DNA of 64,000 nucleotides from Candidatus Saccharimonadota bacterium (GTDB lineage: Bacteria > Patescibacteriota > Saccharimonadia > Saccharimonadales > Saccharimonadaceae): assembly GCA_015655045.1 (NCBI GenBank), contig JAATFU010000005.1, positions 1 to 64,000 on the forward strand, in the 5' to 3' direction. The notes beneath the pieces are model-generated. The model saw only the letters and a list, made by a program, of their open reading frames with translations, was not told the DNA's origin and did no database searches. Below are positions 25,212 through 33,168 of this stretch, one piece after another; within the stretch, counting starts at the first letter, position 1; each line of letters begins with the position of its first letter. The position numbers were made by a program, and so were the translations under genes.

Positions 25212-26603
25212 ATGGATAAAGATGCTTCTGATACGCCTAAAAAGGATAAGCCACCTACGCCGATAGTCAAGCAGGACCTTAAGGATCGAAGCCCTGGAGA
25301 TCAGCTGGCTACTCTAATTATAAGAGCTGGCGCACAGCTGCGTAAGCATATTAAATGGTCCAACGATAGTTACCATATGGTCTATGGGGCAAATAGTGGC
25401 GACCCTAAAGGCTATTACCTATACGGCGTACTCAATGAGGTTGAGAAGGCATGTTTCTCTATGATGCAAGCTGCTGATTGGGTTAAGGAAAGCGAAGAAA
25501 GCTATAATTCTAAAGAATTCAACGAAGAAGAGCAGCGGATAAACGATAATTTACTCCAGTCTAAAATAGATGAACTTTCAGTTTGGGAGCGAAAAATGAC
25601 TGAGCTGATAGTAGCTCTAGTAGGCTTCCGTAATTCTAATGAGGAGAACTATTACAGGCATTTTCTAGCTGTTCACGAATTACAAAACTTAACGTATTCC
25701 CAAAATGACCTTTCAGAATACTATGGCATGCAGAGCGAGAACTATGCTTACCAACAGCGGGAACTGCATGATGTAATTGACCGAATTGCGGCAGAGCTTG
25801 ATGTCGCTAAAACCTGGTATGTTGAAAAGACTCGCGGGGGAGTACTTAAGCGCAAGCTGCAAAATTTTAATAAGCGTTTTGAATATGCATTCGAAATGAT
25901 GGAAGAGCAACTACGGGCTACCCTAAGGACGCAGTACTTATCTTTTGGAAGTCAAAGTAGCCACATCCATGTCGGCACGGTTTCACACGATAGAAATTTA
26001 GATTTGAAGGATGTTTCGGCACATGTGGGCAGGATAGGAATGCTCACAATGCACGTAGTTGTGCTTGTGAAAGAATTGCTTGGTGCAGAGGGTGACGGCG
26101 GTGCGATTAAAACTTGTACTCGTATTATCAATGAGAATGACTACCCAGTAAACCTCCACCGAAGAAGGACCAATCCGGACGTGACTATTGGTGATTTTGT
26201 CGTAGCAGGCGGAGATTTAGCACAAGTAGTAAATGTTAATACTAGCGAAAAATACGGCTTTAAATCTTTTAGAGTTTGCTTCCTAGAGCGTGAGCCATTG
26301 CCGGGGATTACTGAAGATGAGTTTGTGGGAGAGCATATTCGTAAAATATTCCGTGGCGAAGATTTAATAAAACAAACAGCTGAAATGACTAAAAAGTTAA
26401 ATCCAGATGCCAAGCCGTCAGACGAAGAAATAAATCAGTTGATGCGTGAAGGCATAGTACTCGAATGGAATAATGGCTTGAAGGAGTACGCGCTTAATCA
26501 GCCTGGTGGTAAAGAAAAGCTGGAAGCATTCCGCTATGAGATGAACAAACAGGTCGCTCCAATAAAGGACTTTATAGAAAACACCAAGAAACAAAATGAT
26601 TAG
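25212..26603 (+). CDS. unrecognised 463-aa protein in accessory region
   Basis: No family was recognised. The protein is soluble, charged and mainly helical, with an N-terminal Lys/Pro-rich tail, a long helical centre (EELHDVIDRIAAELDVA-type repeats) and a mixed C-terminal domain containing SSHIHVGTVSHD and a Glu-rich end. There is no signal peptide. The start is taken at the ATG at 25212, 7 nt after TATCAT, rather than the upstream 25188. It sits just past the restriction operon and a regulator, so a defence or element-maintenance role is possible but unproven. Confidence 0.65.
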   Translation: MDKDASDTPKKDKPPTPIVKQDLKDRSPGDQLATLIIRAGAQLRKHIKWSNDSYHMVYGANSGDPKGYYLYGVLNEVEKACFSMMQAADWVKESEESYNSKEFNEEEQRINDNLLQSKIDELSVWERKMTELIVALVGFRNSNEENYYRHFLAVHELQNLTYSQNDLSEYYGMQSENYAYQQRELHDVIDRIAAELDVAKTWYVEKTRGGVLKRKLQNFNKRFEYAFEMMEEQLRATLRTQYLSFGSQSSHIHVGTVSHDRNLDLKDVSAHVGRIGMLTMHVVVLVKELLGAEGDGGAIKTCTRIINENDYPVNLHRRRTNPDVTIGDFVVAGGDLAQVVNVNTSEKYGFKSFRVCFLEREPLPGITEDEFVGEHIRKIFRGEDLIKQTAEMTKKLNPDAKPSDEEINQLMREGIVLEWNNGLKEYALNQPGGKEKLEAFRYEMNKQVAPIKDFIENTKKQND

Positions 26604-26689
26604 TAAATAATTAGCTCTTTAATCTTATTTAATGAAGGAGTGGTAGCTATAGCGGGAACGCTGGTTAAACTGCCGTCTATTAGCGCGAA

Positions 26690-26768
26690 AAAAAGTTTAA
26701 GTAGGTTCTGTAGCTCCGCACCAGATTTTCGTTATACATAAAAAGTCCCACGACAGAGGACTTTTTGC
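26690..26768. repeat. degenerate direct repeat copy 1 (with terminator)
   Basis: This segment aligns with 27845-27911: both run AAAAAGTTT-AG, then a GCACCA end like a tRNA 3' terminus, then ATTTTCGTTATACATAA and AGTCCC. Here the right part forms an intrinsic terminator (AAAAAGTCC with GGACTTTTT). The upstream bases can be read as a degraded tRNA-like end (CTCCGCACCA). The copies bracket the queuosine-salvage gene. Confidence 0.6.
26740..26768 (+). terminator. terminator upstream of queuosine-salvage gene
   Basis: AAAAAGTCC, a 9-nt loop and GGACTTTTT form a 9-bp hairpin ending in a T run. It would stop transcription from the 25212 gene. Confidence 0.75.
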
Positions 26769-26780
26769 TATCATTAGGCA

Positions 26781-27740
26781 ATGGATAGAATCTTAAACTC
26801 AGTGGAGCAAGTTGTTGGAAGAAGTAGACACGTCTCAATTAACCAACGTGCACTCGAAGCATTTGCAGATACTATAAAACCCGAAGAGTTAGCAGATGTG
26901 CCACCGTTCTTTGAGAAAGATGACAATCTTTCACTTGAGCAAAGTATCGCCTTCGGATTCGTATACAATGCAGTCAACTTTTCTTATTGGGGCAACCCAA
27001 AATGGACGATTAATATAGATAGTGAAGATTATGATGGCGGCAGTGCAATGTTGCGAGCTGTTCAACGTGGAATCAAATCTGGGTATGATTTACTATCCGC
27101 TGAGTATCTGCGTACGATTTCAGAGGAAGACTTGCAACACATTCTTCAAGCCAACATTGAGATTCCTTTATTTTCTGAAAGACTCGCACGACTTCGAGCA
27201 CTCGGTGAGCATATAGCGACGCATTACGATGGTTCTTTTACGGCATTTGTCGATAATGCCGAATGGGATGCGGTGAAGCTAGTTGAGCATCTCGCTGACG
27301 AGATGCCTGCGGTCTATAACGACGAAGAGAGCTATAAGAGCTTGCTAGTAAAGTTCTATAAACGAGCACAACTTCTGCCTTCGCACTTACATGAATTAAA
27401 GCAACTCGGTATATCTACACATGATGTGACAAGTATGGATAAGTTAACTGCCCTTGCGGACTACAAAATCCCGCAGCTACTCAGAAAATATGATGTGCTT
27501 CAATACACCCCCGATTTGGCTAGTAGAATAAATAACTTAACAGAAATACCTGCTGGAAGCGAAGAAGAGGTTGAGATTCGAGCAATGACCGTATGGGCGG
27601 TTGAACTCCTTGCTCGACATTTGAAGGACAATGCTCTACCTGTAACTGCTATTCAGATAGATCACATGTTATGGCTTCGTGGTCAGCAAAAATTACCTGA
27701 TGACAAGCCTTATCATCGTACGAGAACTACCGCATACTAA
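26781..27740 (+). CDS. queuosine salvage protein (DUF2419/Qng1 family)
   Basis: The 319-residue protein matches the queuosine salvage family in several blocks: NFSYWGNPKW near residue 68, ALADYKIPQLLRKYDVLQYTP, EIPAGSEEEVEIRA and the C-terminal DHMLWLRGQ. Family members hydrolyse queuosine 5'-phosphate (and queuosine) to release queuine for reuse in tRNA modification. A TATCAT box is 6 nt before the ATG, a leaderless layout. The gene is alone between two related repeats, as if acquired as a cassette. No Tgt gene is in the window. Confidence 0.88.
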   Translation: MDRILNSVEQVVGRSRHVSINQRALEAFADTIKPEELADVPPFFEKDDNLSLEQSIAFGFVYNAVNFSYWGNPKWTINIDSEDYDGGSAMLRAVQRGIKSGYDLLSAEYLRTISEEDLQHILQANIEIPLFSERLARLRALGEHIATHYDGSFTAFVDNAEWDAVKLVEHLADEMPAVYNDEESYKSLLVKFYKRAQLLPSHLHELKQLGISTHDVTSMDKLTALADYKIPQLLRKYDVLQYTPDLASRINNLTEIPAGSEEEVEIRAMTVWAVELLARHLKDNALPVTAIQIDHMLWLRGQQKLPDDKPYHRTRTTAY

Positions 27741-27844
27741 TCCTTTTTAATCTAATAAATTATCACCGTTATCTTTTCTGGCAGCTTCAACATCTCGGCG
27801 TGATTGATACCCGGTAACTCAAATGGATTCTTAAGAAGGTAATC
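27741..27844. other. short gene-free stretch, possible gene remnant
   Basis: On the minus strand about 35 sense codons (roughly 27860 down to 27758, reading NPFELPGINHAEMLKLP in the middle) are open between two stops. This may be the tail of a decayed gene, but chance cannot be excluded. Confidence 0.25.
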
Positions 27845-27911
27845 AAAAAGTTTGAGAAGATTCTATTTCGCTGCACCAATTTTCGTTATACATAAGGAGT
27901 CCCGACAGTGA
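27845..27911. repeat. degenerate direct repeat copy 2
   Basis: Aligns over about 65 bp with 26690-26757, sharing GCACCA and the exact TTTTCGTTATACATAA block. Its terminator part has decayed. The two copies lie 1.15 kb apart on either side of the queuosine-salvage gene. Confidence 0.6.
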
Positions 27912-27940
27912 AGGCTTCTCGTATTCGTAGGTGCTCATGC

Positions 27941-28003
27941 TTGCAAAAATAACTCAAATCCCTCATAAATAGCGGTAATCTCCACATCGTGTGGAGATTA
28001 CCG
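27941..28003 (+). promoter_or_regulatory. possible promoter and 14-bp palindrome
   Basis: TTGCAA (27941-27946) and CATAAA (27964-27969) have a 17-bp spacer. Right after lies a perfect inverted repeat, 27973-27986 with 27990-28003 and a 3-base loop. It overlaps the expected start site, so it could be an operator or a 5' stem-loop of the mRNA. Confidence 0.5.
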
Positions 28004-28038
28004 AGGAATCGGGTGAACCTCAAGAGAGAGGTGATGGC

Positions 28039-28566
28039 ATGACCATCAAATTAGTACCGATTAGCGCCAACCGCATCGATGTCTCGGGCATCACAGACAT
28101 CGAGCGAGAACGCCTGAAGGTTACGTTCAAGGACGGCCGCGAACTTTACTTCCTCTACGATCCTCACTCGACCAGCATCGTTGTCGACGTCGATCCGTTC
28201 AAGACGGGTCTCGGTGATGCACGCAGGCTCAACAAGGAGCTGTTCGAACGGTTCCGCGTTCGCTATGCCCGAAACCGGATGAAGCGACTGGTCGACGGAC
28301 TCCACAAGTTCTTCGACCCAAACTTTCACGTACCGTTCGACAGGTGGACGATCGATCGGCTCTTCAGCGAGTTCCGCATCGAACTTGGTCTCGGCAACGA
28401 GGTCCGCGACTGCGGTCTCGCGGTCGGCGTTCACCTGTGGGTGACGTACGGTACCCGCTACAGCGACCCGATACCGGACTTTATCCCCTGGGGAAAAGTC
28501 GAATCGATCGAGTCCGTCATGCTCGAACCCACCCCAGTAAACCTGGCGGTGCGGAACTACGCATGA
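28039..28566 (+). CDS. GC-rich orphan gene, unknown function
   Basis: No family was recognised. The 175-residue soluble protein is mixed alpha/beta and contains FKDGRELYFLYDP, a DVDPFKTGLGDA segment and a C-terminal part rich in hydrophobic strands. The start is the ATG at 28039, 6 nt after GAGAGGTG; an upstream GTG at 27991 lies inside the palindrome. Base and codon use (many CGC, GGC, GAC, CTC codons) are much richer in GC than the neighbours, a sign of transfer. It has its own upstream palindrome and a very strong terminator. Confidence 0.65.
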   Translation: MTIKLVPISANRIDVSGITDIERERLKVTFKDGRELYFLYDPHSTSIVVDVDPFKTGLGDARRLNKELFERFRVRYARNRMKRLVDGLHKFFDPNFHVPFDRWTIDRLFSEFRIELGLGNEVRDCGLAVGVHLWVTYGTRYSDPIPDFIPWGKVESIESVMLEPTPVNLAVRNYA

Positions 28567-28588
28567 CAAGCCCGCACCCGTGGATGAG

Positions 28589-28642
28589 AGAGCCCGACAG
28601 AATTTGTCGATGAGCCGCTCATCGATGGGTCGGGCTCTTTTC
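28589..28642 (+). terminator. large composite terminator of the GC-rich gene
   Basis: A 10-bp outer stem (AGAGCCCGAC with GTCGGGCTCT) encloses a second hairpin (CGATGAG with CTCATCG) and is followed by TTTT. Confidence 0.88.
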
Positions 28643-28674
28643 ATATCAAAGCATCTCCCGCTATTTCTTTGTGT

Positions 28675-29616
28675 CTAAAGCAGTTCTTTTCTCAGCCACG
28701 CCTGGCTCTTGGCAATATAGGTTTGAACAAATTGAGTATTCCAAGCAAGGCTTTCAAACCCATGGAAGGCTCCCGGGACTACCTCGATAGCAACTTTGCA
28801 ACCACTTTGTTCGAGCCTCTTCGCGTACTTTATATCTTCGTCAAAGAAGAGCTCTATATCCCCCGCGCCTATCCAGGTTGGAGGAAAATATTCGAGATTC
28901 GCACGATGAGCAGGAACGGCATATTCGGCTAAGTGGCCCGTACCTGGTTCGGTTCCTAGGTAGGATTTCCATCCAACATAATTTTGCTTATTATTCCATA
29001 CTGTATGCTTTATAGCATCGAGCCGATGGTCCGTAGCAGTGAGGTCATCTAACATTGGACTAAATATCCACTGGGCAATAGGTTGGATCTCTTCTACGTC
29101 ATGAACTCTTTGAACTAGACTTGCTGCTAGTCCCCCGCCTGCACTTTGGCCTCCTATGGCAACCTTGTGGATATTCACCTTAAGACTTGGTGCCGACTGT
29201 TGCAGCCACTTCCACGCAGCCAAGCAATCATCAAGCGCCGCTGGAAAAGATGACTCTGGTGAAAGCCGATATTCAACCGATACAATAATAATGCCGAGCT
29301 TTTTTGCAGTACTCACACATAGCCTATCATCCTGAATGGCGCCACCGATGACAAAGCCCCCTCCGTGAATCCATAATAATGCGCTATCTGAAGTTCTCTT
29401 GTGGGGTATGTATACACGAACCATATTATTGCCGACGGGTCTTTTTTCGATAGTCACACCCTCATACTGTCTATCCGACAGTCCAATCTTAAATAGCGTT
29501 CGCATAAACCAGCGCCCCATACGGCTCCCAATTGGCAAAGCTGGAATCAACCTTGCCGCCTTTCGTAACTCGGGTGCTATTTGTAATAATGTCATCTTTT
29601 TGTATGATGCTTGCAT
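28675..29616 (-). CDS. alpha/beta hydrolase, hormone-sensitive-lipase family
   Basis: The product of about 313 residues is a family IV (HSL-type) esterase. The oxyanion-hole HGGG motif is in LLWIHGGGFVIGG, the nucleophile in GGQSAGGG, and the acid and histidine near IGAGDIELFFDED and PGAFHGFE. It hydrolyses carboxyl esters of small lipids or xenobiotics. There is no signal peptide. The start is set at the ATG at 29616, with a perfect TATAAT 7 nt upstream (29629-29624); the longer frame to 29769 would run through this promoter and into a divergent prepilin gene. Confidence 0.9.
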   Translation of the reverse strand: MQASYKKMTLLQIAPELRKAARLIPALPIGSRMGRWFMRTLFKIGLSDRQYEGVTIEKRPVGNNMVRVYIPHKRTSDSALLWIHGGGFVIGGAIQDDRLCVSTAKKLGIIIVSVEYRLSPESSFPAALDDCLAAWKWLQQSAPSLKVNIHKVAIGGQSAGGGLAASLVQRVHDVEEIQPIAQWIFSPMLDDLTATDHRLDAIKHTVWNNKQNYVGWKSYLGTEPGTGHLAEYAVPAHRANLEYFPPTWIGAGDIELFFDEDIKYAKRLEQSGCKVAIEVVPGAFHGFESLAWNTQFVQTYIAKSQAWLRKELL

Positions 29617-29726
29617 GTGGATGATTATACAGGAGTTGGTCGATGCGCAGATGCTACGAATAAAATTACATGCTTCGTCTAGTTTTATAGGGCCGCCCAT
29701 CCCCTGCGGTTGTTGCACCTCACCTG

Positions 29727-29745
29727 GGTATGCTTTAATAGTGAC
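29727..29745 (+). promoter_or_regulatory. promoter shared with the prepilin at 38.9 kb
   Basis: TATGCT (29729-29734) lies 11 nt before the prepilin ATG. From 29727 on, the DNA matches 38917 downward on the other strand with 5 differences in 132 bp. Confidence 0.6.
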
Positions 29746-30213
29746 ATGAAACAAGTGTGGGCAAAACAAAAAGGTTTCACTATTGTTGAATTGTTAGTCG
29801 TTATTGTCGTGATTGCAATCCTGGCTGCGATTACGATTGTGGCGTATGGAGGGATATCGGAGCGCGCAAAAGTTGCGCGTGCAAATGATGACTTAACCCA
29901 ACTCAGTAAGGCAATCCAAGTTGCTCGACTCAACACAAATCAAACTCTCATACAATTGACAGGCAACAGTTGTACACGGTGTGGAGATACGGACGGTACA
30001 CGTATAGCTGCGTCGATTGCAAAGATTGAGGCCGCTTCAGGTACGAACCTGAGTAGCCTCAAGGTAGGAGATCCATGGGGTAACCCTTACTATATGGACG
30101 AGAACGAAGGGGAGAACGGCAGTTGTGCAAATCATGATTCTATCTCGCTGACAGTTACACATACTGGCGTTAGTGGAATCTCCATACCCTTTTATTCCTG
30201 CCCTGGTGGCTAA
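29746..30213 (+). CDS. type IV prepilin-like protein
   Basis: The protein of 155 residues has a 9-residue basic leader (MKQVWAKQKG), cleavage before FTIVE and a long hydrophobic helix. The C-terminal domain has two CxxC-like pairs (SCTRCGD and two later cysteines) and a DPWGNPYYMDENEG segment similar to the type II pseudopilin (GspG) calcium-loop region. It is therefore GspG/major-pseudopilin-like. The start at 29746 is used because the identical leader is repeated in the prepilin at 38898; the 12 codons upstream contain the promoter. Confidence 0.88.
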   Translation: MKQVWAKQKGFTIVELLVVIVVIAILAAITIVAYGGISERAKVARANDDLTQLSKAIQVARLNTNQTLIQLTGNSCTRCGDTDGTRIAASIAKIEAASGTNLSSLKVGDPWGNPYYMDENEGENGSCANHDSISLTVTHTGVSGISIPFYSCPGG

Positions 30214-30264
30214 TAGTCACATATGTATCCACTCCTCAGTCTTATTTCCTGATTTTGACCATGC

Positions 30265-30270
30265 TATAAT
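30265..30270 (+). promoter_or_regulatory. -10 of tRNA-Val
   Basis: TATAAT lies 12 nt before the first base of the tRNA. Confidence 0.65.
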
Positions 30271-30282
30271 GAACATTCGTAC

Positions 30283-30359
30283 GGGTGATTAGCTCAGTTG
30301 GCTAGAGCGCACGATTCACATTCGTGAGGTCACAGGTTCAAGCCCTGTATCGCCCACCA
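30283..30359 (+). tRNA. tRNA-Val (CAC)
   Basis: A 77-nt cloverleaf with anticodon loop TTCACAT, acceptor GGGTGAT paired with ATCGCCC, and encoded CCA. Confidence 0.97.
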
Positions 30360-30390
30360 CGTAGACATATGAAACAGTATTGAATTATTC

Positions 30391-30425
30391 TATACACTTC
30401 CTTTAACCCAGGAAGTGTATATTTT
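30391..30425 (+). terminator. terminator after tRNA-Val
   Basis: A 12-bp stem (TATACACTTCCT with AGGAAGTGTATA) followed by TTTTG. It can also serve the convergent MarR gene. Confidence 0.85.
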
Positions 30426-30444
30426 GTCCGACGGTTGTGCGAAG

Positions 30445-30906
30445 CTATTTCGAAGCAACAATAACACTTTTAAGAGTCGTGGCGAGATGCTCAAGACTCT
30501 CGTGTAATTTTATCAGCTGGTCATTGTCCCATGTGCCCAAGGCTTCATGCATCATCTTTTGACGCGCACTAGCTACTTGCTTAACAATCGCAAGTCCCTG
30601 CTTGGTGAGTATTACTTGTCGTATGCGTTTATCAGATACTTTATGTGAAGCCACAACAAGACCACCAGCGATTAACTTATCTACCTGGCGACTAATCGTC
30701 GAGTAATCTCGATCAACTTGATCCGCCAGCTCTCCGATACTAAGTGAAATATGCACATGTATGCGCATTAGAAGTGGGAACAAGGCAGTATCAAGCGAGA
30801 CGCCGGCACGTTTAAGGAGTACCTTATCTTGCTTAGGTCGATTGAAAAAGCTAACTATTTCAAATAATGAGGTGTATATATCGTCATGCATTGCTTGCAT
30901 TATCAT
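30445..30906 (-). CDS. MarR family transcriptional regulator
   Basis: The product of about 153 residues carries the winged HTH of MarR proteins: LSIGELADQVDRDYSTISRQVDKL, then SDKRIRQVILTKQG. Flanking helices would form the dimer interface. These regulators usually repress a divergent gene and release DNA upon binding small phenolic or oxidised ligands. A long open frame extends to 31230, but that part is antisense to the reductase gene. The real start is near 30906 or 30900, facing the FMN reductase gene across a short shared promoter region. Confidence 0.85.
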   Translation of the reverse strand: MIMQAMHDDIYTSLFEIVSFFNRPKQDKVLLKRAGVSLDTALFPLLMRIHVHISLSIGELADQVDRDYSTISRQVDKLIAGGLVVASHKVSDKRIRQVILTKQGLAIVKQVASARQKMMHEALGTWDNDQLIKLHESLEHLATTLKSVIVASK

Positions 30907-30909
30907 ACC

Positions 30910-30932
30910 ATACACGCTACGATTATGTGTAT
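30910..30932. promoter_or_regulatory. candidate MarR operator
   Basis: ATACAC, 11 bases and GTGTAT form an inverted repeat in the divergent MarR/FMN-reductase promoter region. It overlaps an extended -10 (TGTATTAT) for the reductase gene. Confidence 0.45.
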
Positions 30933-30963
30933 TATGCACGTAATTGAGAGGGGCGAGAAACCT

Positions 30964-31554
30964 ATGATCCACACCACAGATAAACCAAAGATCGGCATTA
31001 TCATCGGCAGCAATCGCCCCGCGCGTGTCTGTCAGGCGGTAGCTGAGTGGGCGATGCAGACAATGGCAGATAATCAGCTCACATATGAGCTGATTGATCT
31101 CGCAGAAATAGATCTCCCTTTTCTTGACGAGCCAGATATACCCGCTCGTCATCACTATACCAAGGCCCACACTAAGCAATGGAGCGATATAATTAGTAAC
31201 TACGACGGGTTCGTACTCGTATTCCCTCAATACAACTGGGGGTATCCAGCCGTATTAAAAAATGCCTTAGACTTTTTATATGACGAATGGTCGGGAAAGC
31301 CTGTCAGTATTATGTGCTACGGTGGCCACGGCGGCTTTCAAGCAACCCTTGCCATGAAGCTCGTTACCCAAGGCCTTCACATGTATAATATGTCGAGTAA
31401 TCCGCCGCTTGATATTGACGAAGAGATGTTCGACGAACATGGCCAATTCAAGGATATCGAAGCTGCATTTGGATGTTACACCATCCCCCTCCAAGCTGTT
31501 TCAGCTGAGTTTCGGAGCCTGCTCTTGAGTCCTTCAACCACGACCCAGGCATAG
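30964..31554 (+). CDS. NADPH-dependent FMN reductase
   Basis: The 196-residue flavoprotein has the phosphate-binding block GIIIGSNRPAR near its start and FPQYNWGYPAVLKNALDFLYDEW, the typical active-site region of the NADPH_FMN_red family (SsuE/chromate reductase type). It reduces flavin, quinone or metal substrates with NADPH in the cytoplasm. The ATG at 30964 follows a GAGAGGGG SD. The divergent MarR gene and an overlapping inverted repeat suggest control by MarR, possibly in response to oxidants. Confidence 0.9.
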   Translation: MIHTTDKPKIGIIIGSNRPARVCQAVAEWAMQTMADNQLTYELIDLAEIDLPFLDEPDIPARHHYTKAHTKQWSDIISNYDGFVLVFPQYNWGYPAVLKNALDFLYDEWSGKPVSIMCYGGHGGFQATLAMKLVTQGLHMYNMSSNPPLDIDEEMFDEHGQFKDIEAAFGCYTIPLQAVSAEFRSLLLSPSTTTQA

Positions 31555-31620
31555 CTACTCTTTTTTGCCAGAGGGGGGTTAGCCTCAACTAGCTGTGACT
31601 CATTGTGTATTTAGGGCAAT

Positions 31621-32403
31621 ATGCTTATGATGAAGACAATGAGTAAATCTATTAGCCTCCACGGACTTCGTACTTTCAACTTTTACATGGCTGCCTTTCA
31701 TGGGATTCAGGGCATCATCATCCTGCTGCTGAGCCGATCTTTTACCATCCCCATCTCAGGCAGCTACCTGACATACAATCGAATACTGCAGACACTCGAG
31801 CCAGCCACAGCTCATTTATTTGACCTCTCAATCCCTTTACTCATCGCTCTCTTCTTCTTCGTTTCAGCTGCCGCTCATCTCTTTATCGCAACTATTTACA
31901 ACAAGAGGTATAACCAAGATCTTGGACGGGGTATTAATAAGGTTCGTTGGATCGAGTATGCCATCTCTGCCAGTATCATGATGGTGGCTATTGCTACGCT
32001 TGTGGGTGTCTATGATTCCATGAACCTTCTGATGATATTTAGTCTGGTTGCAATCATGAACCTACTTGGTCTAGTTATGGAGATCCACAACCAGACAACA
32101 CGTACCACCAACTGGCTAAGCTATTGGATTGGCTGTTTTGCTGGCCTTATTCCCTGGGTAGTGATTGGTTTTTGTTTCTGGCTCTCAGCCGACAAAGGCA
32201 GTGCTCCACCTGCCTTTGTCTATTGGATTTTTGTTTCCATTTTTGTCTTCTTTAGCTGCTTTGCCATCAATATGCTCTTACAGTATAAGAAGGTTGGCCC
32301 ATGGAAAGACTATCTATACGGCGAACGGGTCTATATTATCTTAAGCTTAGTCGCAAAAACCCTCCTAGCATGGCAAGTTTTTGCTGGCACCTTACAACCG
32401 TAA
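31621..32403 (+). CDS. heliorhodopsin
   Basis: The 260-residue seven-helix protein matches the heliorhodopsin family. The retinal Schiff-base lysine is K246 in the last helix (LSLVAKTLLAWQ). The counterion glutamate is E112 (RWIEYAIS), with the family histidines at H27 and H86. The LYGERVYI segment before helix 7 is also diagnostic. Heliorhodopsins place the N-terminus inside, opposite to type 1 rhodopsins, and are slow photosensors rather than pumps. ATG 31621 has a TATTTA box 7 nt upstream. A VIT-type metal transporter follows at once. Confidence 0.95.
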   Translation: MLMMKTMSKSISLHGLRTFNFYMAAFHGIQGIIILLLSRSFTIPISGSYLTYNRILQTLEPATAHLFDLSIPLLIALFFFVSAAAHLFIATIYNKRYNQDLGRGINKVRWIEYAISASIMMVAIATLVGVYDSMNLLMIFSLVAIMNLLGLVMEIHNQTTRTTNWLSYWIGCFAGLIPWVVIGFCFWLSADKGSAPPAFVYWIFVSIFVFFSCFAINMLLQYKKVGPWKDYLYGERVYIILSLVAKTLLAWQVFAGTLQP

Positions 32404-32438
32404 CAAAAACTTTTACATTTATTTGCTATCATACAACT

Positions 32439-33149
32439 ATGCAACCTTCTCTCCCCTCACCACACCCTACAGAACATCACCGTTCCCAGCGCTCTAACTG
32501 GCTTCGTGCAGCTGTCTTAGGCGTCGATGATGGCCTGGTCTCCACTTCAAGCCTCATGATTGGCGTATTGGCTGCTCACGCAAGCTATTCCACTATCCTT
32601 ACTACGGGTATCGCTGGGCTTGTGGCTGGTGCTTTGTCAATGGCAGCCGGAGAATACGTCTCAGTCAGCTCCCAACGAGACGCTGAGCGCACCGATATCG
32701 ATATCGAACGCCGAGCCCTCCAGAATAATCCTAAGGGGGAACTCGCCGAACTGGCTGCTATTTACCAGCAACGAGGCCTCAGCAAGGACTTGTCACTTGA
32801 GGTGGCTCGTCAGCTCCAAGCCCGTGATGCTGTGGGCGCGCATGCTCGAGATGAGCTAGGCATTACCGTGGCAACTCACCCCAATCCCCTACAAGCAGCC
32901 ATCGCGTCAGCTATTGCCTTTGCTGGTGGCTCGTTTGTACCAATCCTAGCTACGCTGCTTAGTAAAACTGGCGAGAACGCTTTTGTCATCGTGGTTGCCA
33001 CCTTGATTGCGTTAGCTATTTCAGGAGCCATTGGTGCCTCTATTGGAGGCGGTAATAGGTTCGTCGCCGGTTGCCGCGTGTTACTTGGTGGCGGTATTGC
33101 CATGGCGGTGACTGCCCTTATTGGCCATCTGATTGGAACCACTCTCTAG
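32439..33149 (+). CDS. VIT1/CCC1-family iron/manganese transporter
   Basis: The 236-residue protein has the VIT1 family pattern. It opens with LRAAVLGVDDGLVSTSSLMIG, then AGALSMAAGEYVSVSSQRDAE, a charged cytoplasmic stretch with ELAAIYQQRG, and three C-terminal helices. Such proteins move Fe2+ or Mn2+ out of the cytoplasm. A TATCAT box lies 6 nt before the ATG at 32439, so it may have its own leaderless transcript although it sits 36 bp behind the heliorhodopsin gene. The longer frame from 32301 overlaps heliorhodopsin and is rejected. Confidence 0.92.
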   Translation: MQPSLPSPHPTEHHRSQRSNWLRAAVLGVDDGLVSTSSLMIGVLAAHASYSTILTTGIAGLVAGALSMAAGEYVSVSSQRDAERTDIDIERRALQNNPKGELAELAAIYQQRGLSKDLSLEVARQLQARDAVGAHARDELGITVATHPNPLQAAIASAIAFAGGSFVPILATLLSKTGENAFVIVVATLIALAISGAIGASIGGGNRFVAGCRVLLGGGIAMAVTALIGHLIGTTL

Positions 33150-33168
33150 GTTTTTAAGTACGCCGACT

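Noticed and set aside
27758-27866. Minus-strand remnant reading FELPGINHAEMLKLP as a gene
   Set aside because: Only about 35 codons, no start or SD; kept as a possible remnant rather than a CDS.
28051-28644. Minus-strand frame of 197 codons opposite the GC-rich gene
   Set aside because: It begins inside the terminator and has no SD. The plus-strand frame has an SD, promoter and terminator; high GC lengthens shadow frames.
30907-31230. N-terminal extension of the MarR frame
   Set aside because: It is antisense to the FMN reductase coding region and would place the start inside that gene.
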